DNA of 64,000 nt from contig JAFXIS010000057.1 of assembly GCA_017532885.1 (NCBI GenBank), positions 1-64,000 of the forward strand, in the 5' to 3' direction. Source of the stretch: Alistipes sp. (GTDB taxonomy: Bacteria; Bacteroidota; Bacteroidia; Bacteroidales; Rikenellaceae). The translations under genes and the position numbers were made by a program. The notes beneath the pieces were generated by a model. The model was not told where the DNA came from. It saw only the letters and a program-made list of their open reading frames with translations, and made no database searches. Positions 53,124-60,294 of the stretch are shown one piece after another (the first letter of the stretch is position 1; every line of letters begins with the position of its first letter).

Positions 53124-55337
53124 ATGGAGGTGCTGAAGAGATATGGAGCGTTACGAAATTTCGTGCGCGATACATTCTCCACCACAACACAAGAGCTGGT
53201 GGACAAGGCTCTGCAATTTGCCGCAGAGCAGATGCTGGGATATATGCGCTATGACGGCGTGCCGATGTTGGACCACGATGTCGCCGTTGCCGAGATTGTA
53301 GCCAAGGAGATTGGTCTGGGACGCAACTCCACGGTGGCATCTATCTTGCACGATGTGATGCGCATCGCCAGCAAGGAGCGACCCGAGAGTGTCGATGAGC
53401 TCTCGATAACCATACGCAAGGAGTTTGGCGACGAGGTGCTGGGTATAATCGTGGGACTTTGCAAGATTTCGAACATAAAACTGAAGGTTTCGAAGGAGCA
53501 GGCATCCGATTTCCGCGATATGATTGTCAGCTACTCGGAGGACCCGCGTGTGATACTCATAAAGCTTGCCGACCGCTTGGAGGTTATGCGCCGCTTGGAG
53601 ATGTTCCCGCCCGACAAACGCCGCAAAAAGGCATGGGAGAGCATGAACCTCTATGCCCAGATTGCCCACAAGCTCGGACTATATAATGTGAAGAGCGAGC
53701 TGGAAGATTTGGCGCTTAAGTGGTTGGAGCCGAAAGATTATGAGTATATCTCGCGCCGCCTGGAGGAGACCGAGAGCGAGCGTCAGACATTTATAGCCCG
53801 CTTTTTAGAGCCCATTGTCGAAAAGATTGACAAACAGGGAATTAAGTATCATATAAAGAGCCGCACAAAGTCGGTATACTCGATTTGGAACAAGATGCGC
53901 AAGCAGAATGTACCATTCGAGGGCGTGTACGACATCTTCGCCCTGCGCGTGATTATCGACTGCCCGCCCGAGGACGAGAAGCGCCTCTGCTGGACGGTAT
54001 ACTCAATCGTCAGTGACTGCTACACGCCCAACCCCAACCGCATGCGCGACTGGGTTACGATTCCCAAGAAAAACGGCTACGAGTCGTTGCATACAACCGT
54101 ATCGGCAGGTGGAGGTCGCTGGGTCGAGATTCAAATTCGCACCGAGCGCATGGATGCTGTGGCGGAGCGAGGTATCGCGGCACATTGGCGTTACAAGGGT
54201 GTGAATCAGGGTGCGCAGACCTCGGAGCAGTGGCTCTCGCGCCTGCGTGAGGCGTTGGAGGAGACTACCCACTCGCTTACGCAACGCTTTGAAGGAAAAC
54301 CCTCGTCAGGTGAGATATTTGTCTTTACGCCCAATGGCGATATTCGCAAGCTGCCCGAAGGTGCTACGGTGCTGGATTTTGCCTTCGACATACATACCAA
54401 CCTCGGCTCAACATGTACGGGCGGCAAGGTGAACAATCGTGCTGTGCCGATTCGCGAGGTGCTGCGCAATGGCGACATTGTGGAGGTTATGACGCAGAAG
54501 AACCAGACACCCAAGGCGGATTGGCTCTCGTTCTGCGTCACATCAAAGGCGCGCGGGCGCATAAAATCGTTTATCCGCGAGGAGCAGATGAAATATGCCC
54601 GCATGGGTCGCGAGGAGCTGGAGCGCAAGCTGAAAAATTGGAAACTCAACACCCCGATTGACGAGGCGGTGGCATATCTGTGTCGCCACTTCAAGGTCCG
54701 CACAGGTCGCGAGGTCTACTCGATGATTGCATTGCAGAAGATTGATTTTCTGACGATTAAGGAGATTTTGCAGCGTTGGCTCTCGGGCGTGGAGGACGAC
54801 GAGCGTCGTGCCGCAGCTGCCGAGGCGGAGAAGCAGAAGGAGGAGAGCAAGATGGAGGCGGCATCGCAGTCCTCTCGCTCGTCGGATGCACTCGTTATCG
54901 ACGAGAAAATCAATAATATAGAGTATAAGTTGGCGAAGTGCTGCAACCCCATTAAGGGTGACGATATTTTCGGATTTGTGACCATTTCGTCGGGCATCAC
55001 GATTCACCGCACCGACTGCCCCAACGCCTCTCGCCTCAAGGAGAACTACCCCTACCGCGTTATGGAGGCTCGCTGGCGCAGCAATGCCGATGGAGCGTTC
55101 CGCGCGACGATTGCGGTTGTGGCGGCCGACTCTTCGGGCCTCGCAAACCAAATCACCGAGATAATCACACGCGAACTAAAGCTCAATATCCGCATGTTTA
55201 ACTTCTCGTCACATGGCGACGGCATGGTACGCGGAACTATCAGTGTCGAGGTGCCGAGCGCAGCGGTGGTCGATACGCTTATCCACTCGCTGATGAAGGT
55301 TAAGGGCGTGCAACGCGCCTACCGCGTGAATAATTAG
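53124..55337 (+). CDS. RelA/SpoT family (p)ppGpp synthetase with degenerate HD hydrolase
   Basis: Alarmone enzyme of 737 residues starting 2 bp after the methyltransferase stop. The HD domain (~25-190) keeps His51, His76-Asp77 and the Asp of LADRL, but the Glu-Asp pair of HDxxED is Arg80-Ile81 (HDVMRI), so hydrolysis is probably lost. The synthetase domain is intact-looking: KSRTKSVYSIWNKM, YDIFALRVI, RMRDWVTIPKKNGYESLHTT and EIQIRTERMDAVAERGIAAHW. TGS (IFVFTPNGDIRKLPEGATV), CC/zinc-finger (CCNPIKGDDIFGFVT) and ACT domains follow. Bacteroidetes often have a second, bifunctional paralogue elsewhere. Confidence 0.92.
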   Translation: MEVLKRYGALRNFVRDTFSTTTQELVDKALQFAAEQMLGYMRYDGVPMLDHDVAVAEIVAKEIGLGRNSTVASILHDVMRIASKERPESVDELSITIRKEFGDEVLGIIVGLCKISNIKLKVSKEQASDFRDMIVSYSEDPRVILIKLADRLEVMRRLEMFPPDKRRKKAWESMNLYAQIAHKLGLYNVKSELEDLALKWLEPKDYEYISRRLEETESERQTFIARFLEPIVEKIDKQGIKYHIKSRTKSVYSIWNKMRKQNVPFEGVYDIFALRVIIDCPPEDEKRLCWTVYSIVSDCYTPNPNRMRDWVTIPKKNGYESLHTTVSAGGGRWVEIQIRTERMDAVAERGIAAHWRYKGVNQGAQTSEQWLSRLREALEETTHSLTQRFEGKPSSGEIFVFTPNGDIRKLPEGATVLDFAFDIHTNLGSTCTGGKVNNRAVPIREVLRNGDIVEVMTQKNQTPKADWLSFCVTSKARGRIKSFIREEQMKYARMGREELERKLKNWKLNTPIDEAVAYLCRHFKVRTGREVYSMIALQKIDFLTIKEILQRWLSGVEDDERRAAAAEAEKQKEESKMEAASQSSRSSDALVIDEKINNIEYKLAKCCNPIKGDDIFGFVTISSGITIHRTDCPNASRLKENYPYRVMEARWRSNADGAFRATIAVVAADSSGLANQITEIITRELKLNIRMFNFSSHGDGMVRGTISVEVPSAAVVDTLIHSLMKVKGVQRAYRVNN

Positions 55338-55399
55338 TGACAAAAGTGGTGGCAAGCGCCGCAAATTTGCATATATAGGCAAAAAAAGTGCTGTGCCTT

Positions 55400-55587
55400 T
55401 GGTCGAGGCGCAGCGATTAACATGAGAATGAAGATGCCACAACAATCGACAAAAAATGACATCTTCGCTTTCGGGCTTGGGGTTATATACCTTTTGGGGC
55501 AGCCCCTCCCGACGCTGCAAGGCACATATTTCGGCGCCCTGCCACTTGTGAGTTGCACCCCACCCAAGGAGTGCAACTCTATTTTTC
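55400..55587 (+). ncRNA. Candidate structured RNA after rel (unassigned)
   Basis: This non-coding stretch has three nested stems followed by a terminator: GAAGATG (55430-55436) with CATCTTC (55460-55466); TCGGG and GGGG (55471-55482) with CCCC and CCCGA (to 55512); and the terminal hairpin GAGTTGCAC/GTGCAACTC. GGGGCAGCCCC at 55496-55506 can form an alternative pairing. A TGCCTTTG sequence at 55393-55400 is a poor -7 candidate. It could be an independent small RNA or only the structured 3' end of rel mRNA. No known RNA family is claimed. Confidence 0.35.
55550..55587 (+). terminator. Terminator downstream of rel
   Basis: GAGTTGCAC (55550-55558) pairs with GTGCAACTC (55571-55579), followed by TATTTTTC. 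It lies 213 bp after the rel stop, farther than usual. Confidence 0.85.
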
Positions 55588-55588
55588 A

Positions 55589-55612
55589 AACTGCGCCCCG
55601 AAGAGCGCAGTT
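55589..55612 (-). terminator. Hairpin after the surface lipoprotein gene
   Basis: AACTGCGC and GCGCAGTT pair perfectly around an eight-base loop. On the minus strand it is followed by TGAAAAATAG, so the T run is poor. Confidence 0.5.
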
Positions 55613-55633
55613 AATTAATATAATCACGGATTA

Positions 55634-58111
55634 TTACATTACCACAACTGTGATATATGATTTATCATAACTTGTCAACACACTCTCAAGATATGCTTTC
55701 ATCTCTTCATTTACAACCTTGATTGTAATTGTAGGAACAGGCGCTGCCATATTAGTAAAAGTATTATTCTCTACAGTAAATGAAGGAGCGTTGATAATTA
55801 CCTCTGACAACTTCTCGCAGTCACGGAATGCATAAGTACCGAAATAGGTTACACTCTCGGGGAACTCTACTGAAACCAAACCTGTGTTGCGCAAAGCATC
55901 CTTCTCGATACGGGTAACACCTGCAGGGATATTAATTGAAGAAAGAGAAACGCACTCAGCAAATGCACCTTCACCGATGGTCTGAACAGATGCAGGAAGA
56001 ACGATGCTTGAAAGCTTGCCGCAAGACTGGAACACAGCAGGGCCAATCTCTGTAAGTGAGCTTGGCAAAACTACGGTCTCCAGCTCGCCACATTTACGGA
56101 ATGTACGGCTACCTACCTCTGTCACTCCCTCAGCTATAGTAGCTTCCTTAATTGCTGAACCCTCAACAATTCCACGAACAGTAATAGCGGCATCAGTTGC
56201 AGGATAAATAGATACTTTCTCATACTCAGCAACGTAATATACATCCTCCCACTCAAACATTGTCTTCTCACCATTGCTAGTAGCAATAGCTGTTGCAAAA
56301 TCTGTAGTAGACTCTGTTACTGCTGTAAACTCACCAACAGTCTCAGGTACTACAACATATGCACCGTCAGCAGCAACAGCCTTGTAACCGGTAGCCAATC
56401 GGCTAGCAGGATTATCAAAGAACTGACCGCCGTCAACAGTGATAGTACCCTCACCATACAATGAGCCGCTGTGAACATTCTTAAACTCACCACCATGGAT
56501 ATAAACAACTGCACCATTGCCCGCATCAACATTAAAGCCGTTGTAGTTATCCTTACCATCGAATGTACCGCCGTTGATTGTAGTAGTTGAGCCATTCCAT
56601 GCTACGAGAGCATGAGCTGTAATACCGTCGATACCATTACAAGTGAAAGAGCCGCCATTGATTGTCATTGTACCATAATTGCTAACTGTAGAGTGAATAG
56701 ACTTTATCTCACCACCGTTTACAATCACTTCACCACCTGCGTTATCAATAGCATATGTATAATCACAAATATTATTGATAGTACCACCATTGATTACAGT
56801 TGTTGCACCCTCGTCCACGCGAAGAGTAGTTGCGTCATAACCGCCATTGTTTACCTGGTTATCATCCTCAAGAGTAGTAGCGATAGTACCGCTGTTCATT
56901 GTGAAAGTTGCACCCTCATAGTTGCGTACACCATAACCACCATTACCATCAATAGCGTTAATAGTGGCATTCTCAACGATCATATTGCCATAGTTGAAGA
57001 TACCTCGAGCATTTACAGTACCATTCTTAAGAGTAAGCTTCGCGTGGTTTTCAAAAGCATAGATATGGTTGGTTGTTGAGCCCTCTGCGAGAGCAACATC
57101 GATTGTATGGCCACCCAAATCAAGAACAACATCATGTCTCAACTCAAGAGTACCCTTCAATGTGATATCGCTGGGCAAAGTGAACTCACCACCAACAGTC
57201 TGGATATCCATGATAAGCTTCTCGATAGCAGTCTCAGGAAGAGTTGTGTCGTTGAAATCCTCCTCTACCTCAATATTGAAGTCGTTAGAAGTAGTAAGCA
57301 AGTTACCTACGATATAAGTCTTGTAGTTGCGCTGTACGGGAACAGTTGTGTACTCGCGAGTGATAGGAGATGTGCCATCAGCATTCTCGCTTGCCAACAT
57401 AGTGACATTCACCAACTCACGAGCATTTACCAATACATAGTTCATTGCAAGCATGTCATAGCCCTTACCGCCTACGGTAACTGTACCCGTTGCCTTAGTT
57501 GCAGACTTGAAAGTGAAATCAGCTTTGTCGCTTACAGCACCATTGATAAAGTCCAAAGTCTTGTAAGACTGAACAACAGCAACCTGAGTAGTAGCTACGG
57601 TAACACCTGCGGCAGTTGCTGCAGTTGTATCGGCAGTTGCGATGTTAATCTGTGCAAATGGACGAGTAAGCTCAATCTTGTGAGTCTTCTTCGTGGGGTC
57701 GATTGGAGAGTAGTTGTAGAACGCATCGTAAGCCTCGTTGTTAGCTGTGAGGTTTGTGTTGTCGATGGTCATTGTCTTACCTGCCCAATCTACAGTGTAA
57801 GGTGCATTAGGAGCCGAAGCCCAGAAGAGTGCAGTGTACTGACGACCCTCTACCAAAGATACATCGAAGGTGTGAACACCAGAAAAATTGTTAATAGAAC
57901 CGCTGATAGCATTAAGCTTCTCGCCATCCTCATCATAGAACGCCCACTCAAGATTTGTAGCGGTCGTTCCCTCGCCGTAACGAGTTGCCAACTCCGGAGA
58001 GTCGATAGTAAACGATACCAAAGACTCGTTGCCCACCACGGCTGAGTCATCCTTGGTACATGCGGTTGCAAGCATGGCCATCGCAGCAACTGCCAAGAAA
58101 ATCTTTTTCAT
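55634..58111 (-). CDS. Surface lipoprotein: fimbrillin-like domain, beta-helix repeats and BspA-type leucine-rich repeats
   Basis: A product of 825 residues with a lipoprotein signal (lipobox LATAC, Cys18). Residues ~30-290 look like the N-terminal DUF6562/fimbrillin-like fold of Bacteroidetes surface proteins (LEWAFYDEDGEKL, YTALFWASAPNAPYTVD, RPFAQINIAT). Residues ~310-600 are short repeats rich in Gly, Asn and Thr (NGGTINN, NGGEIKS, NGGSFTC, NGGTFDG, HGGEFKN), as in a right-handed parallel beta-helix. Residues ~670-790 are BspA-type LRR_5 units (TEIGPAVFQSCGKLSSIVLP, QTIGEGAFAECVSLSSINIP). It is probably an adhesin or binding protein on the cell surface. Confidence 0.88.
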   Translation of the reverse strand: MKKIFLAVAAMAMLATACTKDDSAVVGNESLVSFTIDSPELATRYGEGTTATNLEWAFYDEDGEKLNAISGSINNFSGVHTFDVSLVEGRQYTALFWASAPNAPYTVDWAGKTMTIDNTNLTANNEAYDAFYNYSPIDPTKKTHKIELTRPFAQINIATADTTAATAAGVTVATTQVAVVQSYKTLDFINGAVSDKADFTFKSATKATGTVTVGGKGYDMLAMNYVLVNARELVNVTMLASENADGTSPITREYTTVPVQRNYKTYIVGNLLTTSNDFNIEVEEDFNDTTLPETAIEKLIMDIQTVGGEFTLPSDITLKGTLELRHDVVLDLGGHTIDVALAEGSTTNHIYAFENHAKLTLKNGTVNARGIFNYGNMIVENATINAIDGNGGYGVRNYEGATFTMNSGTIATTLEDDNQVNNGGYDATTLRVDEGATTVINGGTINNICDYTYAIDNAGGEVIVNGGEIKSIHSTVSNYGTMTINGGSFTCNGIDGITAHALVAWNGSTTTINGGTFDGKDNYNGFNVDAGNGAVVYIHGGEFKNVHSGSLYGEGTITVDGGQFFDNPASRLATGYKAVAADGAYVVVPETVGEFTAVTESTTDFATAIATSNGEKTMFEWEDVYYVAEYEKVSIYPATDAAITVRGIVEGSAIKEATIAEGVTEVGSRTFRKCGELETVVLPSSLTEIGPAVFQSCGKLSSIVLPASVQTIGEGAFAECVSLSSINIPAGVTRIEKDALRNTGLVSVEFPESVTYFGTYAFRDCEKLSEVIINAPSFTVENNTFTNMAAPVPTITIKVVNEEMKAYLESVLTSYDKSYITVVVM

Positions 58112-58448
58112 AATTGATTAATATTAAAATAAGTTAAAAAAAAGGTTAAAAAAATATGTCTAAGTTCTGTTTAATGTTTTGGTTAAAAAACTTGCTTTTC
58201 GCGCAGCGACACCAACACATATTACTACAAAGTTACAAAAATATTGGTCAAAAAATCCCCCCCCCGAAATTTTTGCATTTTTATGCAAAAATAGTTAAAA
58301 TATTAGCATATATGCAAAATAAGCGCATATTTTCAGGGTGTTTATGCATGAAAAAACAGGGGTATATTAGTGATTTGAGGAGAATCGGAGGAGAGGCAGA
58401 AAAGTTCAATAATTGTATTTTCGAAGGGAATTTGCTCGGCAAAGGGCA
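58112..58448. promoter_or_regulatory. Upstream region of the surface lipoprotein gene with palindromes
   Basis: AT-rich stretch with no gene. On the minus strand a -7 box TAACTTTG lies at 58228-58235, giving a leader of about 110 nt. A C9 tract (G9 on the coding strand) is at 58257-58265, at about the -33 position. Beyond it are ATTTTTGCAT/ATGCAAAAAT (58269-58278, 58283-58292) and the palindrome GCATATATGC (58306-58315), possible operator sites. The part from 58380 to 58448 shows nothing notable. Confidence 0.5.
58257..58265 (-). repeat. Poly-G tract (G9) at the -33 position of the surface lipoprotein gene
   Basis: Nine consecutive C on the plus strand. The tract begins 21 nt upstream of the TAACTTTG -7 box on the minus strand, exactly where the -33 TTTG would stand. 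Length changes by slippage could alter expression. Confidence 0.85.
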
Positions 58449-58475
58449 CAAAAAAACCCGACACAAGGTCGGGTT
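58449..58475 (-). terminator. Terminator after guaA
   Basis: AACCCGAC and GTCGGGTT (58455-58462 with 58468-58475) form the stem, followed on the minus strand by TTTTTTTGTG. Confidence 0.9.
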
Positions 58476-58497
58476 AAAACAGTTTCACTGCGGGGCT

Positions 58498-59805
58498 TTA
58501 CTCCCACTCGATAGTAGCCGAAGGTTTGGGCGACATATCGTAGCAGACGCGGTTCACATTCGGAACCTCCGCCAAGATACGCTTGGTAATCTTATCCAAA
58601 ACGGCCCAATCGACATGCTCGATAGTAGCGGTCATGGCGTCGATAGTATTCACGGCGCGGATAATCACGGGCCAATCATACGAGCGGGCATTGTTTCTTA
58701 CACCCACAGACTTAAAGTCGGGAACGACAGTGAAATACTGCCATACGGTCTTATCCAAGCCCGCAGCCTTGAACTCCTCGCGCAAGATAGCGTCCGACTC
58801 GCGCACAGCCTCCAATCTGTCGCGGGTGATAGCGCCCAAGCAACGAACACCCAAGCCCGGGCCGGGGAACGGCTGGCGATAGACCATATCGTAAGGCAAG
58901 CCCAACTCAACTCCACAAGCACGCACCTCGTCCTTGAAGAGCTGCTTCAGAGGCTCAACCAACTCAAACTGCAAATCCTCGGGCAGACCGCCGACATTAT
59001 GGTGCGACTTAACCATCTTGGCAGTCTTGGTACCGCTCTCGACGATGTCGGGATAGATTGTACCCTGACCCAAGAAGTCGATGCCGTCCAACTTGCGGGC
59101 CTCCTCCTCGAATACGCGGATGAACTCGCCGCCGATAATCTTACGCTTCTGCTCGGGGTCCTCAACGCCCTCCAACTTCGACAAGAAGCGCTCGGTAGCA
59201 TCAACATAGACGAGGTTTGCGCAGAGTTGCTTGCCGAAAATCTCGACAACAGCCTCCGACTCGCCCTTACGCATCAAGCCGTGATTCACATGCACGCAGA
59301 CCAGATTGTCGCCGATGGCCTTCAACAGAAGAGCTGCAACAACTGAAGAGTCTACGCCTCCCGACAGTGCCAACAGCACCTTCTTGTCGCCAACCTGCTG
59401 ACGGATAAGCTCCACCTGGTCGGCAACAAAGTTTTTCATGTTCCAATTAGCCTCCGCCTTGCAAGTGTCGAAAACAAACGACTTCACAGCCGCCTTGATA
59501 GCCTGCTCGTCATCGGCAAACTGCGCCAATTTAACCGCGCACTTAGCCTTGTCGTGACCTGCCGCCATAACGGGAAGACCAGCATCGTAAATCTCGGGCC
59601 TTACATCAATCTCCACGCCGTCGATAACATTGTTGGGGCCTCCATTGATAATTACGCCCTTCACTCCAGGCAAAGCCTTCAACTCCTCTGCTGTAATGTC
59701 GTGGGGGTAAATCTCTGAATATACGCCCAACGCACGGATTGCTCGAGCCACCACGGTATTCTCGTGGCTACCCAAGTCCAAAATAACAATCATGTCCTGT
59801 TTCAT
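58498..59805 (-). CDS. guaA: GMP synthase with degenerate glutaminase domain
   Basis: Makes GMP from XMP, ATP and an ammonia source. The product has 435 residues against about 510-525 for normal GuaA. The ATP pyrophosphatase half is intact: PP-loop SGGVDSS (148-154), HVNHGLMR, LGQGTIYPDIVESG, KSHHNVGGLP, RQPFPGPGLGVRCLG and C-terminal KPSATIEWE. The N-terminal half begins like a class I glutaminase (VILDLGSHENTVVARAIRALGVYSE, INGGPNNV), but the nucleophile motif GxCYGxQ is replaced by MAAGHDKAK, and the segment with the catalytic His and Glu is missing. The enzyme may use free ammonia or a separate glutaminase. Confidence 0.9.
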   Translation of the reverse strand: MKQDMIVILDLGSHENTVVARAIRALGVYSEIYPHDITAEELKALPGVKGVIINGGPNNVIDGVEIDVRPEIYDAGLPVMAAGHDKAKCAVKLAQFADDEQAIKAAVKSFVFDTCKAEANWNMKNFVADQVELIRQQVGDKKVLLALSGGVDSSVVAALLLKAIGDNLVCVHVNHGLMRKGESEAVVEIFGKQLCANLVYVDATERFLSKLEGVEDPEQKRKIIGGEFIRVFEEEARKLDGIDFLGQGTIYPDIVESGTKTAKMVKSHHNVGGLPEDLQFELVEPLKQLFKDEVRACGVELGLPYDMVYRQPFPGPGLGVRCLGAITRDRLEAVRESDAILREEFKAAGLDKTVWQYFTVVPDFKSVGVRNNARSYDWPVIIRAVNTIDAMTATIEHVDWAVLDKITKRILAEVPNVNRVCYDMSPKPSATIEWE

Positions 59806-59840
59806 TGTCTTGTATTTGTTTTAATTAGTCTCTTATTTTT

Positions 59841-59880
59841 GTCATTGCGAGGAGGACATTAGTCCGACGCGGCAATCTAC
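59841..59880. repeat. Left palindromic inverted repeat of the GIY-YIG unit
   Basis: GTCATTGCGAG at the outside and GCGGCAATCTAC at the inside; ATTGC pairs with GCAAT and GGAC with GTCC around ATTA. Confidence 0.8.
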
Positions 59881-59887
59881 CATTGTT

Positions 59888-60187
59888 TTATTCTGTATCT
59901 CCGAACAAATCTCTCCACAAGGGATTTTGTGTCGCAATAAGCTCCTCCTTTTTTCGCCTTGACCAACCCTTTATCTGTTTCTCTCGTGCTATTGCTTCCC
60001 TAATATCTGTGTACTCCTCAACAAATATCACTTTTGATATCGCATATTTAGCAGTAAAGCCTCCCAACTCTTTCGCTTTGTGTTGTCGAATGCGTTGTTG
60101 CAGATTGCTTGTCACACCAACATACAACACCGTGTTATTGGTGTTCGTCATAAAATAGATCCAATACCTCAACCCCACACCACTCAT
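59888..60187 (-). CDS. Small GIY-YIG nuclease
   Basis: A stand-alone GIY-YIG domain of 99 residues, the size of the UvrC-like YhbQ family. The two-part signature is YWIYFM (8-13) and VLYVGVTSN (20-28). The catalytic Arg is probably Arg32 or Arg34 in LQQRIRQH, and the metal-binding Glu is Glu69 in AIAREKQIK; the C-terminus WRDL is also typical. Start choice: ATG at 60185-60187 keeps the first motif; GTG three codons later would also do. A TACCTTTG sequence at 60196-60203, made by the end of the right repeat, could be its -7 box, with almost no leader. Confidence 0.88.
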   Translation of the reverse strand: MSGVGLRYWIYFMTNTNNTVLYVGVTSNLQQRIRQHKAKELGGFTAKYAISKVIFVEEYTDIREAIAREKQIKGWSRRKKEELIATQNPLWRDLFGDTE

Positions 60188-60200
60188 AAGCGAAACAAAG

Positions 60201-60240
60201 GTAGATTGCCACGCATAATTACATTATGCTCGCAATGACA
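60201..60240. repeat. Right palindromic inverted repeat of the GIY-YIG unit
   Basis: GTAGATTGCC at the inside and CTCGCAATGAC at the outside; ATTGC pairs with GCAAT and GCATAAT with ATTATGC around TAC. Confidence 0.8.
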
Positions 60241-60252
60241 TATTATTTATAT

Positions 60253-60289
60253 CAAAAACGGCTCGCCGCATAAGCGCAGCCGAGCCGTT
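60253..60289 (-). terminator. Terminator after guaB
   Basis: AACGGCTCG and CGAGCCGTT (60257-60265 with 60281-60289) form a nine-pair stem, followed on the minus strand by TTTTTG. It ends guaB transcription just before the GIY-YIG unit. Confidence 0.9.
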
Positions 60290-60294
60290 AAGTA

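Larger units (their letters stand above)
59841..60240 (-). mobile_element. GIY-YIG unit bounded by palindromic inverted repeats
   Basis: A 400-bp block between guaB and guaA. Each end is a palindrome: 59841-59880 begins GTCATTGCGAG and ends GCAATCTAC; 60201-60240 is the inverse, beginning GTAGATTGCC and ending CTCGCAATGAC. The ends are conserved while the inner bases differ, yet both keep an inner stem (GGAC/GTCC on the left, GCATAAT/ATTATGC on the right). The only gene inside is a 99-residue GIY-YIG nuclease. The arrangement suggests a small mobile or nuclease-maintained unit. Confidence 0.6.

Noticed and set aside
55334..55589. Open frames on the minus strand after rel (80 and 126 codons).
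   Set aside because: They overlap the rel 3' end and the hairpin region and lack start signals; the stem-loops explain the region better.
58156..59346. Open frame of 396 codons on the plus strand antisense to guaA.
   Set aside because: Most of it mirrors guaA codons; the part outside guaA is AT-rich regulatory sequence.
58498..59805. Explaining the short GuaA glutaminase domain as a frameshift or assembly break.
   Set aside because: The frame is continuous from start to end, the sequence on both sides of the missing part is coherent, and no remnant of the missing motifs was found in another frame.
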